Shown: positions 53,727 to 63,448 of the stretch, piece after piece
How the letters are laid out: each line of letters begins with the position of its first letter
Position numbering within the stretch: the first letter of the stretch is position 1
Origin: Nitrospira sp.
GTDB taxonomy: Bacteria > Nitrospirota > Nitrospiria > Nitrospirales > UBA8639
Length of the DNA stretch: 64,000 nucleotides
Direction of reading: 5' to 3'
Assembly (NCBI GenBank): GCA_024760505.1
Contig: CP058931.1
Coordinates: 124,001 to 188,000 of the forward strand
Program-made: the position numbers and the translations under genes
The notes under the pieces: model-generated
The model's input: the letters and a program-made list of their open reading frames with translations, nothing else
The model's database searches: none
What the model was told of the DNA's origin: nothing

Positions 53727-56690
53727 TCAATTCGCGGCTAAGGCCAAAGGACTCCGAACTGTTTGCTCTTCCGTGACGGGACTTAGGTTTGGTTCGAGGA
53801 GGAACACTCGGTCACCGGATACCTTTCCTTCCTGGATGAGAAATTCTCGAATGCCTTGAGCTCGTTGCTGAGCCAGGAGACGAAGCTGCTCATCCTCCAC
53901 CTTGATCGATTCAAGCAATTTGGATCTCATCTGCTCAGGTGAAGGAATGTCCGGAGCTTTCCCTTCGGGAGAAGAAGCCAGGGTATTGGGTTGCGCTCCA
54001 AATTGCTCGGCATACACTTCTGCGAGCAAGCGCCCTTCCTCCTCTGGATTGAGTTCAATCTGCTCTAAAGACATTCCCTCCCTTGCGGAGGAGGAGCCCT
54101 GGACGAATTTTCGCTGTTGCAGTTGTTTCTGCAATTCCCCGGCAGCCAAACCCTGGCCATCGACCTGGGGATCGGCAGCCCCGGCGATATCCAGTCGCAA
54201 GGCAGGACGATCGCCCAGCGCTTGACCAAGCGCATGCAGCTTTTCCTGTTCAGCAGGAGACAACCGGGCAATACCCGCAGGAAAGGCCACATATTGCAGA
54301 TCATCACCGCTGCCACCCACCAATCCTCCGACCATGGCAAAAGGAGATGTCGCAACTTTCGTCAGAAGATTTCCCACGGCGTTCCAGATTACTCCTCCAT
54401 AACTAAAATCCGGATCGTTCAAATTCCCGCGAACCGGCAAATCAATATCGATCTGTCCTTTGCGGTCTTTCAGTAAGGCCACGGCAAGAGGAATCGGCAA
54501 CGACGTCGCATCCGGACTTTCGATTTTCTCACCCATGCTCAACTGGTCAATCAACACCTTATTTTCACCAACGAGAGTCTTTTCAGAAACTGTATACTCT
54601 AGATCCAACGACAGCTTCCCCTTCGTGATGGGATACCCGACATAATGGGCCGAATAAGGCGAGACGGTGGGGAGATCAAGATTTTTGACCGTGACGGTCA
54701 CATCCGTATAGGCCTCTTCACTCAAAGGATTGATTTGCCCGGCAATTTTGAATGGGGCGTATTTATCTACCGTCCCTTGTAACGCGACATCGGCTTTGGC
54801 TAATTGATCGGAAGAGAGCCCTTTTATGGTGCCGGTCAGCCCCTCAATGTTAGTAACGACATTAGGGGAAATTGATTGATCGGTAAAGCGAGCCAGGAGA
54901 TTGGTGAGCGTAACCGACTCAATTTTGACCGGAGTCGGTGGCTCTCCAGGAGTTTCTGCTTCTGATGGATTTTCGTCTGCCGTCGTCTCTTCTTGAGACA
55001 CGGATCCTGGTGGGGAAAACAACCGCTTGAGATTCATCCCTCCGTCCGAATCAATCAAGAGGACGAGTTCAGGGTTAGTCAACTCGATTTCCTGAAGTTT
55101 GACTGAGGTCGGTTCAATCTGAAGATCCAACTCCTTCAGCTCTAACGCGTCCCATGAAAGAAAAGGGTTGGTCTGCATGGGATCGTCGAACGCCAAGTTT
55201 GACACTCCCATTCCTCCCAGAAATGTCACCATCGGTTGCGTCTTGGTCCCCGTCTGATAGTGCGCTTTTCCTTGGAGCGTGAGCGCCCCATCTCCGACAT
55301 CAAATTGAACAAAGGAAACCATATAGGGTTGAAACGGCTGAAGGGCAATATCCGACAGGGATACGTCCAGGTCAATGGTCAAAGGATCTATCTCCAGCGT
55401 CCCTTGCAATTTGGCCTCTCCGGTTTGGTTGAACTGAAACGCGAGATCGAGAGGAAGAGGCCGATCCAAATCCAAGGACACGTCCGAAGTGTGAAAGTGA
55501 AGCGTGTCCAAAAGCAGTTTGACAGGATCTTCAGGCTGGCGGTCCTCGAAATCAATCGTGAAGTTATCCAAGGCCAGATCCTCAATGACCATCTTCCACG
55601 GGTTGGCCGGGGAAGGTTCCGGTTCAGGAACTGTCTGATTTTCTAATGCCACAGGTGAAAACAACGTCTGATAATTGACCACTCCATCCTTCCCGACCCA
55701 CCCGGTAAAATGAGCGTCGCGAGACTTTATCGAAGGAATTCGAACGTCCTGCTTGGCCACATCAACCGAGACGCCGTTGACTTCAAAGAGGGGAATCGTG
55801 ATCACGGGGGAGAGGGTCCCCTTCTCCTGAATCTGTAAATCATGAATCGTCAGGCTCCCTCCATCGACCAAGACATCCACCCCCTGATCCGTCGTAGACA
55901 TTCGATAATGTCCCTTCATCGTTATCTGTCCTTGAGGAATCTCAAATCGGACCAGATCCTGAGCATAAGTCCATAGTCTGGGCAATTGGTAATCTTCAAA
56001 AACCAAGCGCCCTTCGGACTGAAAGGGTTCCAGAGTGACCGTCCCTTCCCAGGTAATTTTCTCACCTGCACCACGTTCAGCTGAGAGCGCATAGGAATTG
56101 GCCTGACCTTTTTGGGTACTAAACTGTTCCAGCATGAGATTGATTGGCACGAAATGCGCCACAAATGGAGTCGGGCGGGAATAATCCCGAAATTCCAACA
56201 TTCCCTGTTGAATGGAAAGTTGTTCGATTAGAATCGCTGGCAATTCTGCTGATTCTTGGGCTGGGTTTTCATCAGATAGAGCCTCGGGAGGGACATCCTG
56301 AGATTCGGAGGAGGAGCCTAATGCCGCGAGATTCAAGGACCCGTCGGCGCGAACCCATGCCAATCCATACGGCAGCTCCACCCGAAATTCCGCAAACGTG
56401 TAGGCTCGATTCACCAGTGAAGCGGCCGGATCGAAATTAATGAACAGTTCACCAAACCCGAGTAACGGAGAACCATCGGATTCCTGAACATCAAACCCGT
56501 TTATCTGTAGTGTAAACAAAAAGGGATTAAACCGGACTTCCTGAATGGCCACCGGCCGATTGAGTTGTTCCGAAAGCCTGGGAGGAACTTTCGTGGTAAT
56601 CGCCCAGGGAACCACTAGGTAACCCACGAGGGTATAGAGTAGGAACAATCCAAGAAGAACATACAGAAGAATTTTGCCATTTTTTTTCAT
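53727..56690 (-). CDS. DUF748 (AsmA-like) large envelope protein
   Basis: The 987 residues start with one membrane anchor (ILLYVLLGLFLLYTLVGYLVVPW) and continue as a long periplasmic, beta-rich chain. RPVAIQEVRFNPFLFTLQINGFDV near the N-terminus and FINFDPAASLVNRAYTFAEF are DUF748/AsmA hallmarks. Repeated units follow (AAHFVPINLMLEQFS, DLALDNFTIDFEDRQ, ESVTLTNLLARFTDQS). The middle has a Pro/Glu-rich linker. The final 150 residues (ALRLDIAGAADPQ and LRLLAQQRAQGIREFLIQEG) resemble an OmpA-like region. AsmA-like proteins form grooves that carry lipids between membranes, which is the likely role here by family analogy. Confidence 0.88.
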   Translation of the reverse strand: MKKNGKILLYVLLGLFLLYTLVGYLVVPWAITTKVPPRLSEQLNRPVAIQEVRFNPFLFTLQINGFDVQESDGSPLLGFGELFINFDPAASLVNRAYTFAEFRVELPYGLAWVRADGSLNLAALGSSSESQDVPPEALSDENPAQESAELPAILIEQLSIQQGMLEFRDYSRPTPFVAHFVPINLMLEQFSTQKGQANSYALSAERGAGEKITWEGTVTLEPFQSEGRLVFEDYQLPRLWTYAQDLVRFEIPQGQITMKGHYRMSTTDQGVDVLVDGGSLTIHDLQIQEKGTLSPVITIPLFEVNGVSVDVAKQDVRIPSIKSRDAHFTGWVGKDGVVNYQTLFSPVALENQTVPEPEPSPANPWKMVIEDLALDNFTIDFEDRQPEDPVKLLLDTLHFHTSDVSLDLDRPLPLDLAFQFNQTGEAKLQGTLEIDPLTIDLDVSLSDIALQPFQPYMVSFVQFDVGDGALTLQGKAHYQTGTKTQPMVTFLGGMGVSNLAFDDPMQTNPFLSWDALELKELDLQIEPTSVKLQEIELTNPELVLLIDSDGGMNLKRLFSPPGSVSQEETTADENPSEAETPGEPPTPVKIESVTLTNLLARFTDQSISPNVVTNIEGLTGTIKGLSSDQLAKADVALQGTVDKYAPFKIAGQINPLSEEAYTDVTVTVKNLDLPTVSPYSAHYVGYPITKGKLSLDLEYTVSEKTLVGENKVLIDQLSMGEKIESPDATSLPIPLAVALLKDRKGQIDIDLPVRGNLNDPDFSYGGVIWNAVGNLLTKVATSPFAMVGGLVGGSGDDLQYVAFPAGIARLSPAEQEKLHALGQALGDRPALRLDIAGAADPQVDGQGLAAGELQKQLQQRKFVQGSSSAREGMSLEQIELNPEEEGRLLAEVYAEQFGAQPNTLASSPEGKAPDIPSPEQMRSKLLESIKVEDEQLRLLAQQRAQGIREFLIQEGKVSGDRVFLLEPNLSPVTEEQTVRSPLALAAN

Positions 56691-57018
56691 GATTTGGGGT
56701 TTATACTCATGAAAGAAAACGGAATAGAGAAGATACGTTCAATGAAAACCATTTAAAATTTGACGGGAGCCACTACACTATTAGGATAAACAGGATAAAC
56801 TCGCTTAGCTGGACGTGTTGGTTCATGATAACTGTCTGATTCTTTGAGAGCTAGCCTGATCCACCCTGTCTTGTTCTCCGCAATCCCTGCCCACAAAAAT
56901 TGATTTTGATATAGGCCCTGCTCGTCTATCAAGGGGATTACGCAAAGCTCATGAATCCAAAAGATTGTAGGTGGATAACCAATCCCGGTTTTGCCCCAAC
57001 CAAAAGGTGGGACTCAAC
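56691..57018. other. Intergenic region between DUF748 gene and ffh
   Basis: These 328 bases hold no gene that I can support. They lie between divergent genes and should contain the promoter of the DUF748 gene. Confidence 0.45.
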
Positions 57019-57048
57019 TTGACATGCCTGATGTTTGTTCACTATTGT
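57019..57048 (+). promoter_or_regulatory. Candidate sigma-70 promoter of the ffh operon
   Basis: TTGACA (57019-57024), an 18-base spacer, then TATTGT (57043-57048), 46 bases before the ffh start. The -35 is perfect and the -10 matches four of six consensus positions. Confidence 0.45.
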
Positions 57049-57093
57049 CTTGGGTTTGCTTAAAATGGTGTATTTTCCATTGGATCCCTTTTC

Positions 57094-58482
57094 ATGTTTA
57101 CCACGCTGACAGAGAAAATCGAAAAAGTTTTCAAGCAGTTACGCGGCCAGGCCGTTCTGACTGAACAAAATATTACCGATGCCCTAAAAGAGGTGCGCCT
57201 GGCGCTATTGGAAGCCGACGTCAACTTCAAAATTGTTAAAGACTTTATTGAAAAGGTTCGGGTAAAGGCCGTCGGGCAGGAAGTTCTGAAAAGTCTCACA
57301 CCTGCCCATCAAGTTGTAAAAGTTGTCTGGGAAGAGCTGCGGGACCTTCTCGGCCATGAACAAAGCGCCCTTCATCTCTCTTCACAGCCCCCTACCGTCA
57401 TCATGATGGTCGGATTGCAAGGCTCAGGCAAGACCACCACCACCGGGAAACTCGCTCATTATTTTAAAACTGAAGGCAAGCGGGTCTTGTTGGTCGCAGC
57501 CGATCCCCGTCGCCCTGCCGCAGGAGATCAGCTGACCTCACTGGGAACCGACCTGGATATTCCAGTCCATCGTGGGACCAACGAGGGTCAACCTGGCGCC
57601 CAGGCCGTTCAAACCTGTCGGGATGGAGTCGCCCGAGGGCGGGATCACGGCTACGATGTGGTGATCTTAGATACCGGCGGTCGACTGCAAATCGATGAAG
57701 AGTTGATGCAGGAATTAGTCGATATCCAGACGGGCGTCAAGCCACAGGAAGTCTTGTTAATTGCCGACTCCATGACCGGCCAGGAAGCGGTGGCTGTCGC
57801 CGAACGTTTCAATCAGACACTGGGTCTCACTGGCGTCATTTTAACGAAGGTCGAGGGCGATGCCCGTGGCGGAGCGGTGCTCTCGATCCGGGCAGCGACG
57901 GGCAAACCCATTAAATTCCTAGGAATCGGGGAAAAGCTGGATGCGTTAGAGCCCTTTTACCCAGACCGGATGGCCTCCCGTATTCTCGGTATGGGTGATG
58001 TGCTGACCTTGATCGAGAAAGCCCAGGAGAATTTTTCCCAGGAACAAGCGGTCGCATTGCAAAAAAAGGTTTCGAGTAATACCCTGACGTTGGAAGATTT
58101 TCGTGATCAGATCAAACAGGTGAATAAATTAGGGTCGTTCGATCAGATTTTAGACATGCTCCCGGGCGGGCAAAAAATTAAAACGATGATGGGTTCCGGT
58201 GCCGCCGGGAATGCTCAGGTACCCGAAAAAGAAATGAAACGGGTCGTGGCCATTATCGATTCGATGACCCCACGCGAAAGACGGGATCATACGATTTTAA
58301 ATGGGAATCGGAAAAAGAGGGTAGCCAAAGGCAGCGGAACATCCGTTCCAGAGGTCAATCGGCTCATTAAGCAATTTTTGGATGCCCGACGCATGATGAA
58401 GTCCCTGGTCGGAGGGCAAATGGGGATGGGAAAAGGAAAAAAGCGCGGGAAGCTGATCCGCCGGGCTATCCATGCCCGGTAA
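57094..58482 (+). CDS. ffh: Signal recognition particle protein Ffh
   Basis: Ffh binds signal sequences as they leave the ribosome and, with 4.5S RNA and FtsY, delivers them to the membrane. The 462 residues show the N domain, then the GTPase G domain with GLQGSGKTTTTGK near residue 107, DTGGRLQID, TKVEGDARGGAVLS, and GIGEKLDALEPFYPDRMASRILGMGD. The M domain follows with methionine-rich segments (LDMLPGGQKIKTMM; RRMMKSLVGGQMGMGKGKKRG). It heads a run of ribosome-linked genes. Confidence 0.97.
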   Translation: MFTTLTEKIEKVFKQLRGQAVLTEQNITDALKEVRLALLEADVNFKIVKDFIEKVRVKAVGQEVLKSLTPAHQVVKVVWEELRDLLGHEQSALHLSSQPPTVIMMVGLQGSGKTTTTGKLAHYFKTEGKRVLLVAADPRRPAAGDQLTSLGTDLDIPVHRGTNEGQPGAQAVQTCRDGVARGRDHGYDVVILDTGGRLQIDEELMQELVDIQTGVKPQEVLLIADSMTGQEAVAVAERFNQTLGLTGVILTKVEGDARGGAVLSIRAATGKPIKFLGIGEKLDALEPFYPDRMASRILGMGDVLTLIEKAQENFSQEQAVALQKKVSSNTLTLEDFRDQIKQVNKLGSFDQILDMLPGGQKIKTMMGSGAAGNAQVPEKEMKRVVAIIDSMTPRERRDHTILNGNRKKRVAKGSGTSVPEVNRLIKQFLDARRMMKSLVGGQMGMGKGKKRGKLIRRAIHAR

Positions 58483-58542
58483 TAAATTCAAGTCTCCCTG
58501 AGCTTTTTCATTCATTCATATTCACGACAGAGGAGATTGCCA

Positions 58543-58821
58543 GTGGCAGTACATTTGCGACTTACACGCGTGGGCCGGCATAAACGGCCATTTTATCGAG
58601 TAGTGGCAGCCGATGCCCGCATGCCGCGGGACGGTCGGTTCCTTGAGGTCATTGGGACCTATGACCCCCTCAAGGCAAGCGATAAGGCGTCGTTTAAAGA
58701 AGATCGGGTGTTGAATTGGCTTAAAAATGGGGCTCAACCCACTGATTCCGTCAGGGGGTTATTACGACAAACCGGTATCTTGAAGGCCTTTCGGGAATCC
58801 AAACAAGCCCCAGCAAAATAA
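58543..58821 (+). CDS. rpsP: Ribosomal protein S16
   Basis: S16 is a small-subunit assembly protein. The 92 residues match the family: VHLRLTRVGRHKRPFYRVVAADARMPRDGRFLEVIGTYDP. I start at the GTG at 58543, because AGGAG lies 7 bases before it and it places the first residues as in other S16 proteins. It follows ffh by 60 bases and precedes rimM, the common order ffh-rpsP-rimM-trmD-rplS. Confidence 0.96.
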   Translation: MAVHLRLTRVGRHKRPFYRVVAADARMPRDGRFLEVIGTYDPLKASDKASFKEDRVLNWLKNGAQPTDSVRGLLRQTGILKAFRESKQAPAK

Positions 58822-58911
58822 TCTCGGCAGGTCAGGGTTAGGGGAGAGGTGTTGCCCTGTTGTATCCTGCAGGGAGTCCTTTGGGGATACCACAGGACTA
58901 ATGGCTAAATT

Positions 58912-59454
58912 ATGGATGTTCCTGAGCCATCACATTCTTCCATGGTGACCATTGGCCGGATTCTCAAGCCGTTCGGCGTCCGTGGGGAAGTTCGTATTGA
59001 ATCGCTGTCGGATGTTCCCGGGCGGTTTGAGGGATTGGAGACGGTGACACTGGCCCTTCCAGATGGGAGGACTCTGGAAACTCTGGTGACTTCGGTTCGG
59101 CAGATCAACCAGGGGGTGATTTTGGGACTTTCAGCGTTTTCGACACCCGAAACCGCTGCCTTGTACCGAGGGGCCTGGATCAAGATTCCAGAGAACCAAA
59201 ACCTTCCCAGGGACCCTGATACGTTTTATAAGTTTGAATTAATCGGGCTGAGGGTTGAAGATGCCGACGGACAACCCTTAGGAACACTAGAAGAAGTGTT
59301 GGAATATCCCCAACATCATGTGCTTGTGATTCGAAATGAGGATCGTGAAATTCTGGTCCCTGCCAGTCGGCGAACCATTGGCATGGTAGACCTTACCCAT
59401 AAGATTTTGCGGTTAACCTCACGTGAATGGTGGGATACCACGTATGCGTTGTGA
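58912..59454 (+). CDS. rimM: 16S rRNA processing protein RimM
   Basis: RimM assists 30S head assembly, binding S19. The 180 residues show GRILKPFGVRGEVRIESLSDVPGRFEGLETV at the N-terminus (RimM N domain), then a PRC-barrel C domain (DTFYKFELIGLRVEDADGQPLGTLEEVLEYPQHHVLVI, and ending in PASRRTIGMVDLTHKILRL). It overlaps the next gene, trmD, by 11 bases. No KH-domain gene (ylqC) lies between rpsP and rimM, in contrast to some clades. Confidence 0.95.
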   Translation: MDVPEPSHSSMVTIGRILKPFGVRGEVRIESLSDVPGRFEGLETVTLALPDGRTLETLVTSVRQINQGVILGLSAFSTPETAALYRGAWIKIPENQNLPRDPDTFYKFELIGLRVEDADGQPLGTLEEVLEYPQHHVLVIRNEDREILVPASRRTIGMVDLTHKILRLTSREWWDTTYAL

Positions 59455-60208
59455 CATTTTGACATTGTTTCCGGAGTTGATTCACTCTGTGAGCTCACAG
59501 AGCATCATGAAACGCGCCCAGGATAAGGGCCTGCTCACACTCAATGTCCACAACATTCGAGACTACACCCATGATCCACATCGGACGGCGGATGATACGC
59601 CCTACGGAGGTGGCGGCGGGATGGTCATGAAGGCCGAACCGATTTTTCAAGCCATTGACCGGATAACACCGAACCTCAATGAAATACGCATTATCATCCC
59701 CTCTCCACAGGGCATCCGGTTTTCCCATGGACTTGCGAATGATTTGAGCCAGGATACTCGCCCGTTGCTATTTATTTGTGGGCACTATGAGGGAATTGAC
59801 GAACGGGTGCGAACACATTTGCGGGTTGAAGAAATCTCCCTTGGGGATTATGTGCTGACCGGTGGTGAATTGGCCGCACTCGTGATGATCGATGCGGCCA
59901 TGCGTCTCATACCCGGAGTCTTAGGGGATCCACATTCTGCTCAACGAGAGTCCTTTGTAGAATCCCTATTAGACTTTCCTCATTTCACGAAACCCGTTGA
60001 AATTCGAGGCATGTCGGTTCCCGACATTTTAATGTCCGGCAACCATGAAGCCATTCGCCGTTGGCGTCGAAAAGAATCCTTACGCCAGACGCTGCTGAAA
60101 CGGCCGGATTTGTTAAATCAGCATACTTGGAGTAGTGAAGATCGTGAGTTATTGGAAGAGATTGAACACAACTATACCTCGACGTCCGTTCGTACGACGA
60201 GACCTTGA
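59444..60208 (+). CDS. trmD: tRNA (guanine-37-N1)-methyltransferase
   Basis: TrmD methylates G37 next to the anticodon and so prevents frameshifting. The 254 residues have the SPOUT (knotted) fold: RCDILTLFPEL at the start, then HRTADDTPYGGGGGMVMKAEPIF, LLFICGHYEGIDERVR, and the knot region EISLGDYVLTGGELAALVMIDA. The ATG at 59444 lies inside the end of rimM; the longer frame upstream is not used because MRCDILTLFPE is the family's natural start. It is followed by rplS at 15 bases. Confidence 0.97.
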   Translation: MRCDILTLFPELIHSVSSQSIMKRAQDKGLLTLNVHNIRDYTHDPHRTADDTPYGGGGGMVMKAEPIFQAIDRITPNLNEIRIIIPSPQGIRFSHGLANDLSQDTRPLLFICGHYEGIDERVRTHLRVEEISLGDYVLTGGELAALVMIDAAMRLIPGVLGDPHSAQRESFVESLLDFPHFTKPVEIRGMSVPDILMSGNHEAIRRWRRKESLRQTLLKRPDLLNQHTWSSEDRELLEEIEHNYTSTSVRTTRP

Positions 60209-60223
60209 AGGAGGGAGACTCTC

Positions 60224-60682
60224 ATGAATCTGTTGGAGCGTTTAGAGCAATCGTTGGCACAGGGAACCGTGCCGTTTTTTGAAATAGGTGACACCGTCAG
60301 AGTCAAAGTGCGCGTCGTCGAAGAACGACAATACGGGAAAAAGAAGGAAGAGGCTAAAGAACGCATTCAGGTGTTTGAAGGACTCGTGATCGCTCGAAAA
60401 GGCCGCAAGGTATGTGAGAATTTTACCGTTCGTAAGATTTCCTTTGGAGTCGGAGTCGAGCGAATTTTTCCCCTTCACTCTCCTAATCTGGCCGGCATCG
60501 AAGTCATCAGAAAGGGTCAAGTGCGGCGGGCGAAGCTGTATTACCTTCGAGACAAAAAAGGCAAAGCCGCTAAAATTTCAGAACGGGAGTTTTCGCGTAC
60601 ACCAAAAACGGTGAAAAATGCTGCGGCGGCAGTCGAGGTTCCTGAGTCCGGTGAATCGGAACCCACGGAAATAGCGGAATAA
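60224..60682 (+). CDS. rplS: Ribosomal protein L19 with C-terminal extension
   Basis: L19 sits at the subunit interface of the ribosome. The first 115 residues match the family: FEIGDTVRVKVRVVEERQYGKKKEEAKERIQVFEGLVIARKGRKVCENFTVRKISFGVGVERIFPLHSPNLAGIEV. The protein continues to 152 residues with a tail rich in Ala, Glu, Val and Pro (KNAAAAVEVPESGESEPTEIAE), which most L19 proteins lack. GAAGGAGGGAG precedes the ATG. Confidence 0.96.
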   Translation: MNLLERLEQSLAQGTVPFFEIGDTVRVKVRVVEERQYGKKKEEAKERIQVFEGLVIARKGRKVCENFTVRKISFGVGVERIFPLHSPNLAGIEVIRKGQVRRAKLYYLRDKKGKAAKISEREFSRTPKTVKNAAAAVEVPESGESEPTEIAE

Positions 60683-60707
60683 CGCAGGAGAAAGGGCTCA
60701 CCTTTCA

Positions 60708-61361
60708 TTGCACACCGACTCTCCCTCATTGATGGGTACGGGTCCGACAGATTTTTTTGAACAAGCGGCCCGAGCCCTTGGATACCGGCGCATTGCAGGA
60801 CTGGATGAGGCTGGGCGCGGTCCTTTGGCCGGGCCGGTGGTCGCCGCGATCGTGATTCTTCCACGTCGATGGTCACCGGTCCTTCTCGACGATTCCAAAC
60901 TCCTGACTGAACAGCAACGCCAGGTATTATATGAGGCAATTACCACCCGGGCCATTGCTTGGGCCATTGGCATGGCATCAGAACAGGAGATTGACGAACT
61001 CAACATCCTGGGGGCCACACGATTGGCCGGTTGCCGGGCTCTTAGCTACCTGGCCACTCCACCAGATTACCTCCTTCTGGATGCTTTGCACCTCCCTAGA
61101 GTGTCTGTCCCTCAACGACCGGTTATCAAAGGCGATCAACTTTCACGGTCTATTGCCGCCGCATCTATTCTGGCCAAAGTAGCACGGGATCGCATGATGA
61201 CCACCTATCACGAACGTTTTCCTCAGTATCAATTTCACCTACACAAAGGATATCCCACACAGGAACATCTCAGACGCCTGCAGCAGTTCGGCCCGTGTCC
61301 TGGGCATCGACGAAGCTTCCGGCCTGTCCAAGCCTGCCTGAATGTGCCCTCGCTCGCATGA
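60708..61361 (+). CDS. rnhB: Ribonuclease HII
   Basis: RNase HII removes ribonucleotides misplaced in DNA. The 217 residues have the catalytic acidic residues in IAGLDEAGRGPLAGPVVAA, LDDSKLLTEQQR, LLLDALHLP, and HKGYPTQEHLRRL. The start is uncertain: a TTG at 60708 with AGGAGAAAGGG upstream, or an ATG at 60732. The stop overlaps yraN by four bases. The rnhB-yraN pair is common. Confidence 0.94.
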   Translation: MHTDSPSLMGTGPTDFFEQAARALGYRRIAGLDEAGRGPLAGPVVAAIVILPRRWSPVLLDDSKLLTEQQRQVLYEAITTRAIAWAIGMASEQEIDELNILGATRLAGCRALSYLATPPDYLLLDALHLPRVSVPQRPVIKGDQLSRSIAAASILAKVARDRMMTTYHERFPQYQFHLHKGYPTQEHLRRLQQFGPCPGHRRSFRPVQACLNVPSLA

Positions 61362-61744
61362 CCACGCCTTCTCACCAGTTTGGGCGATCAGCGGAGGAGT
61401 TTGCAGAGGAATGGCTCCGGAAAAAAGGCTATCGGATTCTTGAGCGAAATCTGCGAGTAGGGGGTGGAGAATTGGATCTCATTGCACAACACCATGATAC
61501 CCTGGTGTTTATTGAGGTCAAGGGACGACGCACCGATCAATTCGGCGGGGCTCCCTATGCCATCGATGCACGCAAAAAACGCCAAATCATTAAATTGGCG
61601 TCGCATTACCTTTCTCAACATGGCCTCAGCAACCAAGTTTGCCGGTTTGATGTTATCCTGATCGCGGGAACCACCCAGGGTACTCCGAAATTAACTCACC
61701 TGGAACAGGCTTTTGAGGTTTCCAGCTCCGACTGGCAATGGTAA
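61358..61744 (+). CDS. yraN: UPF0102 (YraN-like) nuclease-fold protein
   Basis: The 128 residues have the UPF0102 pattern: GRSAEEFAEEWLRKKGYRILERNLRVGGGELDLIAQHHDTLVFIEVKGRR, where the E-x-D and the E-V-K resemble the active site of restriction-enzyme-like nucleases. The activity is not proven. The ATG at 61358 overlaps the rnhB stop (ATGA); the longer frame upstream lies inside rnhB. Confidence 0.92.
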   Translation: MTTPSHQFGRSAEEFAEEWLRKKGYRILERNLRVGGGELDLIAQHHDTLVFIEVKGRRTDQFGGAPYAIDARKKRQIIKLASHYLSQHGLSNQVCRFDVILIAGTTQGTPKLTHLEQAFEVSSSDWQW

Positions 61745-61883
61745 ATTAAAGGGGTTGGCTTCTGCACGAGGTCCAATGCCTGCAGGTGAACGGTCGGCAG
61801 CTTTCTGTATACCCGCACCCAGGAACCATGGTCCCGTTTTATCTAGATAATAAGCCATTTCAAGGTCCAGGCCATAAGATAGC

Positions 61884-62552
61884 ATGATTCAATTATTTCA
61901 CGTCACCAAATACTACGATGGCTGCCTTGCGCTTTCAGATATTTCCCTACGAATCGAAAAAGGCGAATGCGTGTTACTCACAGGACCAAGCGGAGCCGGC
62001 AAAACCACCCTACTCAAGCTTATTTTTGGAGCAGAACACCCTGATGAAGGTCAAATCCTCGTCCAAAATCGGAACATCGCCAGACTCGGAGGATCCGATG
62101 TTCCCTATCATCGAAGAACCATGGGGTATGTTCTTCAGGATTTCAAGCTCCTCCCACAGCGAACGGTCTCCGAGAATGTGGCCCTCCCACTCATTATTCG
62201 TGGGTTGTCTTCGTTCGAATCGCGGCGGAAGGTCCTGGAAGCCCTTCGCGCGGTTGGCATGGACCATAAACTCAGCACCATTGCCTCCGTGCTGTCCGCT
62301 GGAGAACAGCAACGCGTGTGTATCGCCAGAGCGATTGTGAACAGTCCCATCATACTGTTAGCAGACGAACCAACGGGAAATTTAGACCCCCAACTGACCA
62401 CCGAAATTGCGGCATTATTTAAAGCCATCAATACCCGGGGAACCACCGTCATGATGGCAACCCACAATCGACAAGTTGTGGAGCAATTGAATGGCAGAAT
62501 CCTCAGACTGGATTGCGGACATCTCGTGTCTGATCAAGGAGCGTATACGTGA
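61884..62552 (+). CDS. ftsE: Cell division ATPase FtsE
   Basis: FtsE powers FtsX, which activates periplasmic peptidoglycan hydrolases at the division site. The 222 residues have Walker A GPSGAGKTTLLKLIFG near residue 35, the signature as LSAGEQQRVCIARAIV (usual LSGGEQQR), and Walker B PIILLADEPTGNLD. The variation in the signature is worth noting. It overlaps ftsX by four bases (GTGA). About 140 bases separate it from yraN. Confidence 0.96.
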   Translation: MIQLFHVTKYYDGCLALSDISLRIEKGECVLLTGPSGAGKTTLLKLIFGAEHPDEGQILVQNRNIARLGGSDVPYHRRTMGYVLQDFKLLPQRTVSENVALPLIIRGLSSFESRRKVLEALRAVGMDHKLSTIASVLSAGEQQRVCIARAIVNSPIILLADEPTGNLDPQLTTEIAALFKAINTRGTTVMMATHNRQVVEQLNGRILRLDCGHLVSDQGAYT

Positions 62553-63448
62553 AACGGCTCTGGTATTTTATCCGTGAAGCCTATACCAGCCTCCGCACGC
62601 ATCAGACCAGTACACTGATTGGCATTCTCACCACCGCGTTCACTCTGACCAGCTTTGGCATCTTTCTCCTTCTTTATCATAACGTGCATAATCTGTTGGG
62701 TCAGGTTCAACACACGATTCAAATCATCGTCTATCCCAAGGATGACATTGAATCTGGCAAACTTCGTGACTTACAACAGAACCTCAAGGCAGATCCAGTG
62801 GTGGACTCCCTCACCTTTATTTCAAAGCAAGACGCCTTAACGGAATTCAAAGAACAATTTCCCGAGGAGGTCTATCTTTTAGAAGGTCTTGGCGAGAGCC
62901 CGTTTCCCGCATCATTGGTATTGACCATGGCCGCCAAGACTCCAACCACCGATATGATTGCCAACCTGGTCAATCGGCTCAAACATCATCCCGATATCGA
63001 TCGGGTTCGGTATAATCGAGATTGGATCGAGCGCCTAACCCTCATTATCGCCTATATGGAATTCGGCGCGTTAGTCGTTGGGAGCATCTTGGCCATAGCC
63101 TCGGTCACCATCATTGCCATTACCGTGCAACTGGCATTTCATACCAGACAGCAGGAAATTGAAATTTTACGGTTAATCGGGGCGACGAGCCTCTTTATTA
63201 GCATTCCGTATCTCATCGAGGGAGCCATCTTAGGGGCTGCCGGAGGCGGCATGGCCTTAGGATTCTTACGTGGGGGGTTTGAACTTTTTACGCACAAAAC
63301 ACAAGGCATGAGCGTGTTCGGGGGATTTTCCTCCGCATTAGAGTTTTTCCCCCTTCCCCTTTCACTCATTTTGATAGCCGGAGGCATTCTATTGGGGTGC
63401 CTGGGAACACTGACTACCATTTATGGATCGTTGCGATTTCGTCTATGA
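62549..63448 (+). CDS. ftsX: Cell division protein FtsX
   Basis: FtsX is the membrane partner of FtsE. The 299 residues have the FtsX topology: one N-terminal segment (LIGILTTAFTLTSFGIFLLLYH), a periplasmic domain of about 110 residues (QTIQIIVYPKDDIESG to RYNRDWIERL), then three segments (FGALVVGSILAIASVTIIAI, LIEGAILGAAGGGMALGFL, LPLSLILIAGGILLGCLGTLTTIY). It starts with a GTG in the ftsE stop and overlaps the next gene by ATGA. Confidence 0.96.
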   Translation: MKRLWYFIREAYTSLRTHQTSTLIGILTTAFTLTSFGIFLLLYHNVHNLLGQVQHTIQIIVYPKDDIESGKLRDLQQNLKADPVVDSLTFISKQDALTEFKEQFPEEVYLLEGLGESPFPASLVLTMAAKTPTTDMIANLVNRLKHHPDIDRVRYNRDWIERLTLIIAYMEFGALVVGSILAIASVTIIAITVQLAFHTRQQEIEILRLIGATSLFISIPYLIEGAILGAAGGGMALGFLRGGFELFTHKTQGMSVFGGFSSALEFFPLPLSLILIAGGILLGCLGTLTTIYGSLRFRL

